Both the position numbers and the translations under genes were made by a program. DNA of 64,000 bases, taken from assembly GCA_026182355.1 (NCBI GenBank), contig JAPFBL010000008.1, forward strand, positions 1,427,501 through 1,491,500. Reading direction: 5' to 3'. Numbering within the stretch: the first letter of the stretch is position 1; every line of letters begins with the position of its first letter. The notes beneath the pieces were generated by a model. The model did no database searches, had not been told where the DNA came from, and worked only from the letters and a program-made list of their open reading frames with translations. This document shows positions 1 through 10,968 of the stretch, piece after piece. The stretch is from Hermatobates lingyangjiaoensis. Its lineage: Eukaryota; Arthropoda; Insecta; Hemiptera; Hermatobatidae.

Positions 1-2
1 TC

Positions 3-125
3 CGTGTACAGGTCCTGAGGCAGATTGATCAGACTAATTTGAAAGTTACTCTGAGAGCTTCAGAAGAAGCACTTATTAGTCTTCTGGGCGGTAGATCGGC
101 TCCTGGGCTTAACCTCAATCGTTGA
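3..125 (+). pseudogene. Penelope-like element family D, C-terminal coding end
   Basis: An open frame enters from the left edge and stops at 125. It encodes the extreme C-terminus of a PLE protein, with LRASEEALISLL followed by RSAPGLNLNR and a stop. The same ending recurs at 10176-10450 (LRASEEAHIWLL, SAPGLNLKR), 13470-13587 (LRVSEEEHIWFL, KPGLNLKR) and 24393-24660 (LRASEEPLIWLL). In the 10.2 kb copy this ending lies downstream of a GIY-YIG endonuclease motif, which is the basis for the call. Only about 40 codons are inside the window. The element is then interrupted by the repeat at 141-1800, and its 3' tail seems to resume at about 1801. Confidence 0.75.
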
Positions 126-140
126 TTTTTTTTTCTCTTA

Positions 141-1800
141 TTACTTTACTATAAGTAAAGTATAGTGATCGTGAAAAAATTCGATCTCGAGATTTTGACG
201 AAATTACATGTTTAGAGGTCCCAGAAGTCGTTTTATGACGTTTTTACGATGATGTCTGTGTGTGTGGGTGGGTGCGTGGGTGGGTGGGTGCGTGTGTTAG
301 CATTACTTGTTACCACGCTAAGGTCCAGAATCTTTGATGGATTAAGTTGATATTTGACACAAAAATGGGCCTCATAAAGACGAAGATCCCTATTGTTTGG
401 GAAGAATTATGCATGATGGAAAGTCACTTTTTTTGCCAAAAATCGTTTTTTTTAAAACATTTATTTCTCCTAAACTGATAACCCTAGAGTTTTGAAATTT
501 TGACATTATCTTTGAGGTTTCAAATGCAACAAACGAAAAATATATTCAGAATTTTAAAACAACGGGAAAAAATTTTTTTTCGAAAAATGTAAAAATTTTG
601 ACTTATAATTCAATCTCAAATCTTGTGAGAGCGATACAAGCCATACTGTTTGATGGATCAAAATGAAACTATGCCTAAAAATAGAACATTATGTGGAGAA
701 TGAGTTGAAATATTTTTTTTCTAAAATTACATTCGCTAAAGGAGCGTTACCCCTTTAGAAAGTACGATTTCTGTTTTCAGAAAATGTTTTTTTGACGCTA
801 AACGGCTCGTTAAAAATAATGAAAATTTGATCAAAAATGGAACAAAAAATTAGCAATTCATAAAAAAAAATCATGAAGTTTCAATTACGGGAAAGAGCAA
901 TAACGATATAAAAACTCTTTGTTTACCCTAGACTAAGAGATCACCTGCTATACTTGTCGAATTTTTTGTATTTTTTTACATTGTTTACATTGACTTAGAA
1001 ATTTTTTGAGCGAATCCACTGAGATAAAACTGATTTTATAAATGAACAGTTTAAATTGTTTATTGAATTATATGAGATGTAAGAGGAATAATATTGTGCA
1101 GGAAAATGATAACACTCACTCAGAAAGAATTCGTATATATGTTATTTGACAAAGGGGAAGGAAAATGATCTTATTAAATACTAAGAAGCTTATTATTATT
1201 ATTATTATTTTAAAGATTAAAATTCCCATTATAATAATTCTATAAAAGACCAAAATTGTAAATGATAATTCATAATCTCAATCTTTCGTTTAGAGATTAA
1301 TAAATGTAATTATCGTACATCTTTAATTAACAAATCACCTTAAAACAACATTTTCTTCGCAGTTAAAGATGTTTTTCAGAGAAAAAAAGGGTATTTTCCT
1401 GTTTTAAATTTAAAAATTTTACTTTAATATTCAATGTAGAAGGATGTCAAGTAAACGATGTAAGAAATCTACTGACTGTTTGAACGAAAGCCATTCTCTT
1501 GTAGGAGAATAAATCGTTTCAAGAAATGTTCACTTTGGTTTTTCAAAAATGTTATTACTGCTGTAGTTATACTAATGCAATTATTTGCAAATAATAAATT
1601 ATTTGTGATGTACAAAAATAAGCTTATAAAATGATATGTCCTTCAATCACTATCTGTACTACCTCAGGAATGATAGGCTAATAATTATATCCCATTTAGT
1701 TGTTTACGTTATGCTTAAATGAGACGTTATGTTTTATATACTCAAGAAATTTGAAATTAAGTTACTTATAGTAAAGTAGAGTGTAGGCCACTCCAGATTT
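141..1800 (+). mobile_element. Helentron/HINE-like non-autonomous element, copy 1
   Basis: A non-coding repeat of about 1.66 kb, alignable end to end with copies at 13637, 42077 and 60409. It opens with the palindrome ctttactataagtaaag and a conserved cgatctcgagattttgacg block. A TG/GGGT microsatellite follows at about 255-297. It closes with acttatagtaaagtagagtg, the GAGTG-TAGGC-CACTC hairpin and cagattt. Subterminal inverted repeats plus a 3' hairpin, T-rich flanks and no coding capacity match the published layout of HINE/DINE-1 elements; that assignment is inference. It lies inside the 3' region of a PLE, 16 bases after that element's stop codon. Confidence 0.7.
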
Positions 1801-2084
1801 TTTTTTAGTCGTTATCAGCTTTTAATTTTATTTTAGTTAAATGTTTTCATTTTTTAATTTTTATTTGGCTTGTATCTCTTTATCTTCCCTGTCTACCTTT
1901 CCTCCGAAAGTTGGCTACCTTGTTTGAGTGCTTCAGTTCGAACGCCAAGTCAGTCGTTATCAGCCTTTGGAGCGATTCACTTCTTTTCCTGAAGACGAGG
2001 ACATCGAAATATAGTAGTGAGTTCAGTGATTTCCTTTCTATGTGTTCTTTTTAAATTCTAGTTTATATATATATATATATATAT
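1801..2084 (+). mobile_element. 3' tail of the PLE family D copy broken by the HINE-like insertion
   Basis: This T-rich stretch ends with cctgaagacgaggacatcg then GAAA, followed by tatgtgttctttttaaattc and a (TA)n run at 2062-2084. The order T-rich 3'UTR, hammerhead-like core, ctatgtttctt-like tail and (TA)n is the same as in the family D copy at 9.7-10.5 kb. It is therefore probably the continuation of the coding end at 3-125. Confidence 0.55.
1984..2025 (+). ncRNA. hammerhead ribozyme-like motif (degenerate)
   Basis: CTGAAGA lies at 1989-1995, then a short GA/UC hairpin arm and GAAA. The core matches CUGANGA and GAAA. Stem II is weak, and the stem I UCUC/GAGA pairing seen in related copies is lost, so it is probably inactive. 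Confidence 0.4.
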
Positions 2085-2462
2085 AACAAATTCAATAATA
2101 TATCAACCGTTGGATAGAATAGGTGTATAATGTAATCGGGATTCGGTCAATTTTCCAGGATCAAAATCAAACTCTCAATGCCGACGTTTCGGTTTTATTT
2201 AAAACCTTTTTCATAGGCAGAAGTCAGAATTTTTGAATTAGAAAAATAATGAAATTTACATTACATAAAATGAAGTAACAATAGATAGTTAGTGAACTAA
2301 CATCTTAACTGGTCAAAAACTTGGACGCCATTGAGAGTTAACGCATTAGACGCATAACTAAACTAAACTAAGTTTAGTTTATAACGCATTAGACTAAAAG
2401 AGTAAGACCTGGTGATTTTGATCCTGGAAAATTGACCGAATCCCGATTACATTATACACCTA

Positions 2463-2494
<32 letters not shown>
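2062..2494. mobile_element. PLE family C-type end in foldback, flanked by (TA)n
   Basis: From 2085 to about 2220 lies a minus-strand PLE end: tail, the gatcctggaaaattgaccg block in antisense, and a hammerhead-like core. At about 2407-2460 the same tail recurs on the plus strand, giving inverted ends that read outwards into (TA)n at 2062-2084 and 2467-2494. No coding sequence remains between them. The closest relatives are the ends at 51.05-51.19 and 53.10-53.23 kb. Confidence 0.65.
2179..2218 (-). ncRNA. hammerhead-like motif, ACGU stem III type
   Basis: On the minus strand a 6-bp stem II (GGTTTT/AAAACC, AAAT loop) is followed by GAAACGTC, giving a palindromic ACGU stem III and C at the cleavage position. 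The 5' core reads CTATGA instead of CTGANGA, so this is a derived or inactive hammerhead. Confidence 0.45.
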
Positions 2495-2495
<1 letters not shown>

Positions 2496-2509
2496 CAAGT
2501 AGTATCAAG

Positions 2510-2676
2510 TAGTCTTCGTTAGAGCCAACTGACTCAGTTGGGTTTTTGAGTCTCCAAAGATCGCTTGTTACGGTTGAAAGATGTTAGTCTTTTTTTTCCT
2601 TATTTCATATTGTGGTTTGATCATTGATTGTTATTTCACGTGTTTATCTGAAATCTTGTTATATGCCACATAAGTT
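2510..2676 (+). mobile_element. PLE family A 3' end, degenerate
   Basis: It contains gcttgttacggttgaaag, agtcttttttttcc, the tgtggtttgatcattgattg block and the terminal hairpin atttcac/gtgaaat region of family A. The 5' hammerhead core (gagtctccaaaga) is mutated. Confidence 0.6.
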
Positions 2677-3358
2677 AAGTTACTCGTATTTCGACCTACG
2701 ATATATGTTCTACAGTGTATGAGTTTCTCGAGTTATGGTCTACCAGTTCGCGAAGTCAGGCTCTGTTTCACCAGATAGGCATACCAACATGACCAGTTGA
2801 ATTCCATTCAAACAAATCCATCCACATTACTTTCACACTACAAAAAAAGACCTCTTCTCTTGTCTAGAGTAGCAATTCACTTCTCCCTACTGCATATATA
2901 GAGCAGTTTCTTGGAATGTATATAACCTGGAATCTACGCATTAGACTAAAAGAGTAAGACCTGGTGAGCTGATACAATATTTGACCTTGAGTCAAATATT
3001 TTATTACAAAATATATATAAATGTAACATGTTTTTTTATAATAATTTAGAAATTAATTTTTGCATAAAAGACGTTGTATGCATGCATAATTAAAATACAA
3101 GCTTTTCACATATTATAAAATAATATACTGTTTATAATAATTGTAGAAAACAATAATTATATGCGTATACATTCTTTTTATGTAAAATAGCTTTCTGTAC
3201 TTGAAAAATTGATCAGCCGTTTCTTACTCAGGATTTATTTATATATTTTCAATTATTTCTAAAAGAAAAATAATCTTAAATTTGAAGAAAATTTGAGAAA
3301 GTTAGTGATTTATATGAGTAGACTGTATTTTATATGATATTCATTTATAGGGAATACT

Positions 3359-3720
3359 TTTTACTTACTGTAAGTAAAATTTGATTTCAATATTTTGACA
3401 AATCTACAGATTTGAGGCCCTCTGAGTCTGTTTTTGAAATTGTTTAATGGCGTGTGTGTGTGTGTGTGCGTAAGTGTCTAAAAGTTAATAAACACACTAC
3501 AGGTCACAAACTTTGATGTTTCATTTCAATATTATATACAAATATAGCCATGAAAGTTTGATTTCAATATTTTTTACAACTACAGTTTGATATCCCCTAG
3601 GTTCATTTTTGGAGTTTTTTTGATAGTACCTATTTGTGTGTATCTAAAAAAACACTCTAAAGGTCACAAGCTTTCAAATTCATTTAAATATTTACCTAAA
3701 AATACCTCTTTTAGTGTACA
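3359..3720 (+). mobile_element. diverged 5' end of a HINE-like element
   Basis: It starts tttacttactgtaagtaaa, a variant of the family's palindromic 5' end. A weakened tttgaggccctctgagtctg block and a (GT)n run at 3453-3470 follow in the order seen in the complete copies. Around 3550-3700 a second, shorter stretch repeats the ttgatttcaatatttt and aaggtcacaagctttc blocks. A matching 3' end lies at 6050-6110; the two may be one old copy split by later insertions. Confidence 0.45.
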
Positions 3721-4329
3721 TGAGATGTGTACTTTTTGGGTAAATTGCTTCTTAGAAAGTTCAGATTACATTTTAAGGCCCAATTTTCTACGATATTTTT
3801 TTTTCTGAACTACTAACATTAAAAGGTTTAAATTATACAATTATTATAATTCTACAAGTTCTAATTTGAGAAATTAGAAGGTCAGTTTTGCATAAGAATG
3901 TCACATTTTGTCGTCTGATTGAACGGAATGCTTGTGGAAATGATACTGGTGACTGTGTGACGTAGCGTAATGAAACTCAACTAAGAAATACCTCCTTATC
4001 AGATAAGGATAAGGAGCTGTAGAGGTTTTTTTTTAGTAATATTGTTAGAATGAAAAGAACTATTCATTATAATACATTTTGTCAATCCAAAAGATATTTG
4101 TTTGCCTCTAAGCTGTAAACGGTGGAGCAATATAACTTTTAATTGAGCACTTAATTGAGACACACCTGTCTCATTTTGAAGCATATTGGGGTTCTTGTAA
4201 TTTGAGAAGGACTTAGTAGATTCTATCTAGGAGAAGATTAAAGGTAGTCAATGCCATTGTGGTTAGTACTGGATCCTGGGTAGGAGAGAAACATGCGATC
4301 AGCATCGGTATTATAGAATCCCACAGACA

Positions 4330-4710
4330 AAGAAAGTGTGCCTCACTTACTTTATCAATACCCTGACTTGCCTCAGATAGGGAATATGTCAAAAGAAGGA
4401 GAAATGTCATGTGGCATGCCTCAAACTGAGGAAGAGGAGGAATCTGCACCTCACTTACACTGTCGATGTCTGGCTTGACTCAAAGAAGGAAAGTCATTAG
4501 GAGAGTACTTCTTTGCGAATTTGAAGGTCCCAGCATCTATTGGTTTCAGGGATCTAGTAAAGTTTATTGTTCTCTGGGGATGGCTCAAGTGGACAATTGA
4601 GTGGAGAGGATAGCCCTATTTTCTTTTGTGGTATCACATGAGACTAGTTTATGGCTCAGTGGGTTCTCTTCTGGGACGGCCACTACAACTTGATTTGTCA
4701 GGTATTGTAT
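4330..4710 (+). pseudogene. non-LTR retrotransposon ORF2 C-terminus and 3'UTR
   Basis: Reading from about 4483 gives SLGEYFFANLKVPASIGF and then RDLVKFIVLWGW before a stop near 4609. This aligns with the minus-strand copy at 57.0-57.3 kb (ALGEYFFDNLENLASTGI, RDLSRFIVLTRW). Upstream, EEEEESAPHLHCRC corresponds to EEEETIPHFLCQWP there, the Cys/His-containing C-terminal region typical of Jockey/I/CR1-group LINEs. The tail (ggtatcaca, gttctcttctgggacggcc) is shared with the LINE at 57 kb and the SINE at 38.6 kb. Stops and a partial duplication around 4330-4450 show it is dead. The exact clade is not determined. Confidence 0.65.
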
Positions 4711-4739
4711 ACATATAATACATATGTATATATGTATTA

Positions 4740-4900
4740 TAATACGGTACTGTTTTCTTGACCACAAAATATTCACAAAACACTTTTTCTTTTTCTCGGA
4801 GTTTGGTCAGGGTAAATATATGGAATCACCTTTTTGCCAACATTTCATCTTTATTTCAAGACATCCTCAGGGCTATAAACTAACAAAAAACAATAAACAA
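4740..4900 (-). mobile_element. PLE end, 'family G' type
   Basis: Minus-strand tail with blocks (tcttgaccac, tctcgga-tttggtcagggt) shared with 45645-45730, 52557-52715 and, more distantly, 8215-8330 and 11420-11600. It carries a hammerhead-like motif at 4834-4874. No coding sequence is attached. Confidence 0.5.
4834..4874 (-). ncRNA. hammerhead ribozyme motif
   Basis: On the minus strand: CTGAGGA (CUGANGA with N=G), one spacer base, a stem II GUCUU/AAGAU with a GAAAUA loop, then GAAA and UGUUGG. The core is intact. The stem III palindrome is imperfect (AUGUU), so activity is uncertain. Confidence 0.55.
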
Positions 4901-5059
4901 TGGACATTTTTTCATTTCTACTTTAAAAACATCATAAACAAATTGAAAAAAGAACTTACTGAAGGCTTGGTTCTGTTACATTTACAAACAACCGTTAACT
5001 GTCATTACATGTGCTGTTCCAAGCGACAAATTATTGAACCACTGTTTTTTTAGTACAAT

Positions 5060-6049
5060 CCATTATATATAAACATATATACTTATACACATATTATAAT
5101 ATATATCTATTATAATATGTATCACCATAATATATATCTATAATACATTTATAATAAATTATTATTTTAACAATCCTTAAAAATATAAACTAGATAACAT
5201 TGCATCTTTAACTATTTATGATGGAACTATAAATCCTACTTAAATTGTCTGTATCTGTTTTTCTATTGCAAGTATTATTAGTATTTTTGTTAGTATTATA
5301 TTTTGTGTTAGTATTTTTATTAGTATTATATGTATTATATACATATAATATGTGTACTGTGAAAAAATTAACATGTGGATTATTTGAAGAGGTAATATAA
5401 TCCTTAAAAATCGAAACACTACATCAAATACGGACAGCCTGCTCTAGTTGTGGGATTGGTATTAGAATCCAAAAACATTTGGATATTTAGAATCCAACCA
5501 GAGAAACTTAAAACCTTAAATTTTGTGATGTATAATACATACAACATTATACAACAGAATTTCACACATAAAATATGTACAATTTTAACTTACCACGTTG
5601 TATAGTATGACGAAATATAAATTTATAGCATACTATACAATAGACAGGGACATTCCATCATTGTAACTTTTGTAATTGCGGTATAGGGCTTTTTCTTAAA
5701 ATATACTTTTGGCATAATTTAATATAAAAAATGTATGGTCGCTCATTCCCTTTATTACTTTAAAGTCTAGTGATGATAAAAAATATATTTTGCGACTTTT
5801 AGGGATTTATATTTTTTTATATTATATTAAATTCATATTTGATGATATTTTTCTGTGTGATATATATATGTATATATATAAGGAATATAAGGAAAGTAAC
5901 AAACAGAGTCAAGAAACAATTATGAACCCTAATTAACGGAAAATTTGTCTTTAAGAGGGAAAGAGGAGGATCAACCACGCCGGAAATGCAACAAAAGTTA
6001 ACACAATATGGTGACCATATTAAGACTAAAATGTTAAGTAGGTTTATTG
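5060..6049. other. AT-rich region without recognisable genes
   Basis: TA-rich simple sequence and degenerate repeats (ttagtattt and atataatat tracts around 5080-5350). I see no supported gene or repeat boundary. Confidence 0.5.
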
Positions 6050-6112
6050 TAAATGAAACTGATAATACGTTTACTTAAAATACAGTTGAACGTACACCAC
6101 TTCAGATTCTTT
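6050..6112 (+). mobile_element. 3' end fragment of a HINE-like element
   Basis: It matches the family's 3' terminus in order: tttacttaaaatacagttga, gtacaccact, tcagatt and a T-run. Confidence 0.5.
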
Positions 6113-7880
6113 TTTTGTTTAAATGATTCAAAACTCCGTTTACGTTTACTATGGTCAATAAAGCATACTGAACAATTGCAATATGTTTCTGATATAGACT
6201 GAAACACTCACATATTAAATAAAAATAAAAACTATTTCATGGTTGATTGAATAGAGCTTATCAAGGATTAATAGGAATCGTCTAATTAGTCTGGTGTGGA
6301 AGTCAGCACAATCTCTGACTGTTATCTGATAAACAGACCTAATGAAACTGAATCGAACATTGCAACAGCGTTACAGGCGGCTAAATCAAGTTCGAACGAA
6401 GCATGTTTACAGGAAATAGTCTATAGTTAATTAATTATATCGAAAATGGAATGCAGAATTATATGAATAAAAGGCAGGCACAGAAAAAACAAAATACGGT
6501 GATTCGTATTTCTAACTGCACTTCATTATCAGGAGAAGAGTATATAGAGCGCGAGAGTTGTGTTGTTAGGACAGGCGTCATTTCTCCTGTTGTATATTTT
6601 CTTTTGATTTTCTGTTGTTCACAAACTATTCTTCAAAATATCAATCGTACTAAGTATTTGGTCTAATCAATCTTCTTTGTTATTTTGAACTCCATCAACT
6701 TTATCCCTAATGTTTCAAACAAACTTGACTTTGATAATTCGTTGATCAATGACCACTTCTGAACTCCTGATCTCTTAGAACTAACCGATTCTGAGAAGTA
6801 TCTACATTACTTTATTTGTCAGCCATCCCCAATGTTAAGAAGTACTTAAGATTGTTTAAGAAGCCCCCCTTTGTCTAATCGTATCCATCAAATTTGCAAT
6901 ACACTCTAAGACTGTAATTTGAACAAAACATCTTAGAAAAAATCAAAACAGGGTCATTTTTGACCTCATTTTTATTTAAAATCTTGTTCTCCTTGCTGGG
7001 ATAACTGACCGGTCTGGACACAGCGATGTCTGGTAAAACTATTTTATAGTATTGATAGCCCTGGCACAGTGATTAAGAAGTGCCCCTCCCTTATCCATTC
7101 TTCTTCCTGTTGCACTTCCTCTATACTTAATCATCCCTCCAAAGCCTCCTTCTCCTATCATGGGAATGGACGAATGCTAAAGAGACAGCATCCAATAACT
7201 TCCACTCTTTTTACAGTAAACTAATTTCAGCGCATATGTGAAATAAAAAACGTCAAATCTGCAGTAGAAAATTCAAAAAAAGAACTAAAATCTTTCAACC
7301 AAAACAAACAAACAAAGTGTGAACAATTGTTTTGGTTGAAAGTGCTTATTCCCATTCCTGAGTTTCGTACAGTGCTTTAGACGTTCTTTTTTATTTGAAG
7401 TGTTTACTGTGAATTCTTGATAGGTATATATATTTGTGTGATCACTATTTTTCTTTATCGAGATTTGGTAAAACTGGTATTTTTCATAAGTGAAATAGAG
7501 TATATATTGGAGTGAGATGGGAGAGAGGTATTGGAAGTATTTTAAAGGAGATAAAGGGCAACTAAAGGGAACGACAGGTTGGAAAAAAAGGTGTAAACAA
7601 AAGAAATTAGGAAAAAATAAATAAAAATATGTGCTAACTTACAATCTGGGTAGACCAAGATAATTTGAGAATGGTAAGACTGTGCTCCGTTTAGTTAATT
7701 AATGGGAAATTAACATTATTTCTATTCTATTCTCGCTCCATACGATATTCCACCTCTTACTCGTATATTGACGAACCTTTAAACTGAACTAATAAACTTT
7801 CTCCCATGAAGTAATGGAAACTCCGTTAATGGCATGTCATGAAGATTTCTTGCCTCTCATCTCAATATCATACAAGATGT
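6113..7880. other. AT-rich region, nothing supported
   Basis: No ORF resembling a known protein. A possible old family A PLE scrap lies at about 7320-7430 (tttggttgaaagtgcttat, then cccattcctgagtttc as at 7946). Confidence 0.4.
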
Positions 7881-7902
7881 GTTTCACTTGTTTTAATTTT
7901 AG

Positions 7903-7945
7903 TGGCTCTGACGAAGACCAGTTGTGGTTGAAAGCACTTAGTCCC
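7903..7945 (+). ncRNA. hammerhead ribozyme motif (family A)
   Basis: CTGACGA at 7908-7914, a spacer base, stem II GACC/GGTT and GAAA. Stem III is AGCACU rather than the usual self-complementary AGAUCU. Stem I is weak. Confidence 0.6.
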
Positions 7946-8129
7946 ATTCCTGAGTTTCTTACTGGGTTTACGTTATTTTATATTTCTTTTGTTTACTATG
8001 AGTTCTTGATATTTATATATATTTATAAAAAGATTTCACATAAACACATGAAATAATAATCAATGATCAAACCACAATATAAAATGGGAAAACAAGATTA
8101 AGGTCTTAGTCTTTTTTACTTAGGGTTTT

Positions 8130-8174
8130 TGACTCTGACGAGAACCGCTTGTTACGGTTGAAAGATTATAGTAT
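8130..8174 (+). ncRNA. hammerhead ribozyme motif (family A)
   Basis: GACT before CTGACGA (8135-8141) could form stem I, and GAAA is present, but the stem III/stem I side reads GATTATAGTA instead of GATCTTAGTC. Confidence 0.5.
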
Positions 8175-8214
8175 TGTTTTCCCATTTCCTATTGTGGTTT
8201 GATCATTGTATATA

Positions 8215-8330
8215 TATTTATGCACTATTTTTTATGGAGATTTGATCCAGCATCAAACAATACTTAAAAAACCTGTTTTGTTTGTATTTCGAGGCATTTT
8301 CAGGGCTTGGTGTTTTTTTTCATCAGCATA
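8215..8330 (-). mobile_element. eroded PLE 'family G' end
   Basis: The tggagatttgatccagcatc block and a ttttcagggctt core segment correspond to the ends at 4.8 and 11.4 kb. The hammerhead core reads CTGAAAA on the minus strand and stem II is lost. Confidence 0.35.
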
Positions 8331-9700
8331 TTCACATGATATAATTGAAAGTTTTGTTATCTAGTCATCATAAGCACCCAACAAACAGAATGGGATTGTA
8401 CATCTCTCGCTAAGTGCATTACTTGTGCTCCTAATCAATCAGAGCTGCTGAAACTCACAACTTCTTAAAAGAAAGCGAGACATATCATTTTAAAAGCACT
8501 TGCGTGTCTTAAATATATATGTTGAGTAAAATATAGCCCAGGAGACAGAATGAGAGAGTTCTAGTATTTTACTAGATAAAAGAGGTCACAATACAGATTA
8601 CGCAGTATGGAGTTATATTTCCACAACAGTCTATATTTTAAAATCTAAACATAACTGATATATATATACTGAAACATAACTCATATTAAAAGAACTTATT
8701 TCATAGAAAGTATGAGAATGTTTTAAAACATAATAAAATAAATGAACATTAGATCATAACTAGTGCATGTATTATGACTGTCACAAAAAAAAAACATGAA
8801 TTTATATTTAAAGCTCAATTAATATAAAATACACATAATTAAGCACGAAATAACATGTTTTAATAAGTTTTAGTTTTTAATTTAATATTGACCATGAAAT
8901 TATAAAACTAACCGGTGATCTTCAGTTTTGAAATAGGTTGGATTTTAGTTTAAACCGTTTTTTTTATCATTTATTTTTAATTTATATAATACTATTTAAA
9001 TCAGGACTGAAAATAGAATAATGTTGACAAATAAATCGGACTAATCAAACATTTCTGAATAAAAAAAATTGAATTTGAAAATCTCCCACGTGATGAGATT
9101 ATTTTAATTACTGGTTATTCTAATTACTGGTTGACTAATTTTCTTTTAAATTATTTGAAAAATAAACGAATTTTAACATTTTTTTATTATTGTCCAATTA
9201 TCTATGTTGTTGGTGCGAAAAAGAATATTGTGGTGTGTTTACAATTTGTTCTCAAAGTATATATTTAAATAAACAAAACTTACAAGACAAATAGGTGCTA
9301 ATTCCATGTTGGAGGTAGAAGACAAGGATGTGTAACTCACGAAACATTCAAACGAGAGTGAATCTGACTCTCCATCAATGAGCATTTATTATATAGCGGT
9401 CCCAGATATGGAGAGGCGAGCGCCAGTTGGGTTGTTAATCGCATGCGCCGCATCCAGGTCTTCCCGCTTTGCTTCATACAAGTTTCAAAGATAGTTTTCA
9501 AGTGCTACAGTTAGCCATCTCAAACCTAATAGCTTAATCTTCTAATTTAAATTATATTAAAGGCTTTTAGTTTAGTGTAAGTAATGCATTGTTATTATGG
9601 AACAAAATCATTTTGGTTTTATTTATTTTATTTTTTTTGGTTTTTGGTACAAGTATTTTGAAAATATTTGTACATTGGAGGTCCCCTAAATCTAAACTGA
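8331..9700. other. AT-rich region, nothing supported
   Basis: Repeated attactggtt (9108-9130) and many AT tracts, but no coding or structured element that I can support. Confidence 0.4.
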
Positions 9701-9706
9701 TATATT

Positions 9707-9759
<53 letters not shown>

Positions 9760-9810
9760 TAGTTCAATATAAACAAAGAAACATAGAGAAATCAGAAGAA
9801 CACACTTACA

Positions 9811-9846
9811 GTCTCTAATTTTCGGTTTGAACCGTCTTCAGGAGAG
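9811..9846 (-). ncRNA. hammerhead ribozyme motif (UCUC/GAGA stem I type)
   Basis: Minus strand: UCUC (stem I), CUGAAGA, one extra base, stem II GGUU/AACC, GAAA, a palindromic AAUU stem III, A at the cleavage position and GAGA completing stem I. All conserved core positions are present. Confidence 0.7.
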
Positions 9847-10175
9847 ATAAGAGAGAGAAACCAAGCGCACTGGATCAGAGACGGTTGGAGACCAACAGTG
9901 TTGCCGCATGCACGCCCGTTCACAGAAAATAAGGTAGACAGGAATCAATTTATAATTAATTTATAATTTATAAAATAAAATAATGGAATATGAAAACAAT
10001 AAATAAAAAAAAAGAAAAAATTGAAAAAATAAGGGAAATTGATACAGAGAAATTGATACATAAACAAAAGTGCTGACTAAGCTATGATAAAATAAAATAA
10101 AACTAAGAATACAAATAATAATAACAAATGAAATAATTTAATAAAAAATGTGAAAAGGCAAGGAACTTTTAGACA

Positions 10176-10450
10176 TTATCGCTTTAGATTGAGGCCAGGT
10201 GCACTGCGCGCACTTAATAGCCAAATATGGGCTTCTTCGGAGGCTCGTAGTGTGAGATCTTTGCTGTCAGGGGGTATTTGTCGCAGAATCTGTAACCTGT
10301 AGCACTCATTAAAAGGGAGACCGTGGCTATTGGCATGTATGGCAATGGGAAGATGGGAGCGACTATTGACTGAAGCTCTGTGATTGTTCATACGGAGACT
10401 AAGCTTGGTGGATGCTTGGCCTACGTAGAACGAATCACACTTGGTACACT
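10176..10450 (-). pseudogene. PLE GIY-YIG endonuclease C-terminal fragment (family D)
   Basis: The continuous minus-strand frame starts at the truncation point. It reads ECTKCDSFYVGQASTKLSL, which contains the second half of a GIY-YIG nuclease motif (YVGQ) and the Cys-x2-Cys pair typical of endonuclease-bearing PLEs. R and H residues of the fold follow (RMNNHRASV), and it ends SAPGLNLKR then a stop. About 90 codons survive. The reverse transcriptase is missing because the copy is 5'-truncated. In a full element this domain would nick the target DNA for target-primed reverse transcription. Confidence 0.75.
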
Positions 10451-10533
10451 CCGTTTGGATTTCTCTATGTTTCTTTGTTTATATTGAACTATATTTGTCC
10501 GTTTTGGATCGTGTTTCCAACGAAAAAAAGTGT

Positions 10534-10557
10534 ATATATATATATATATATATATAT

Positions 10558-10580
<23 letters not shown>
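10534..10580. repeat. (TA)n(GT)n microsatellite
   Basis: A TA run followed directly by GT repeats, at the outer edge of the family D PLE copy. Confidence 0.9.
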
Positions 10581-10588
<8 letters not shown>

Positions 10589-10925
10589 CTACGTATTTTT
10601 TTCGCTATAAGAACACTGTTGTAAGGGATTTATTTATATTCAATATATCAGTCAGAGTACAAAGTGTGTACCACAAAAATTTACAACACAGTAAATAAAT
10701 TACAAAAATAAAAGAACTAAATTCACATATTTTAACAAATTATAAATACAAATATTATTTATCTGTCATTGGTATTAAACTAATATATATATATATGTGC
10801 TTTTAAAAACTGGATGTCTGTTTCCGCTTTGTTCAATTTCGTCTTATATTTTTCCAAATTACGAAATTTTGTCTTTAATTCCAAGTTCAACATAAAAATT
10901 AAATCACCATAATTTTTTAATGTAT

Positions 10926-10968
10926 TATTGGACATGTTTCGGTGTTACATCCACTTTCTTCAGCAAAA
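10926..10968 (-). ncRNA. hammerhead ribozyme motif (ACAUGU stem III type)
   Basis: Minus strand: CTGAAGA, a small stem II GTG/CAC with loop GATGTAA, GAAA, a palindromic ACAUGU stem III, C at the cleavage site and stem I CAA/UUG. The core is intact. A stem III this short suggests it would work best as a dimer, as is known for retroelement hammerheads. Confidence 0.7.

Larger units (their letters stand above)
7888..8210. mobile_element. PLE family A ends: one plus copy followed by a foldback pair
   Basis: A plus-strand family A end (hammerhead at 7903-7945) precedes a foldback. The minus tail at 8030-8120 (agatttcacataaacac, tgatcaaaccacaat) faces a plus end at 8123-8210 with its own hammerhead at 8130-8174. 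The outer borders are short TA runs (8010-8030, 8208-8218). No protein is encoded. Confidence 0.65.
9713..10560 (-). mobile_element. PLE family D copy, 5'-truncated and folded back
   Basis: In minus-strand order: an inverted tail scrap (10453-10500), a truncated GIY-YIG coding end (10450-10176), a T-rich 3'UTR (10175-9850), a hammerhead (9846-9811), a tail (to 9766) and (TA)n at 9713-9758. The inverted scrap on the plus strand (tttctctatgtttctttg, then tatattgaactatat) is the reverse complement of the tail at 9766-9800. The far side is bounded by (TA)n(GT)n at 10534-10580. Confidence 0.8.

Noticed and set aside
141..1800. Simple TIR DNA transposon/MITE interpretation
   Set aside because: Conserved sequence extends ~24 bases beyond the 3' palindrome and includes a hairpin, and I see no convincing target-site duplication; kept only as an alternative.
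4585..5053. Small open frames with start codons around the LINE tail and PLE end
   Set aside because: They cross element borders or are antisense to the LINE frame; no conserved counterpart.
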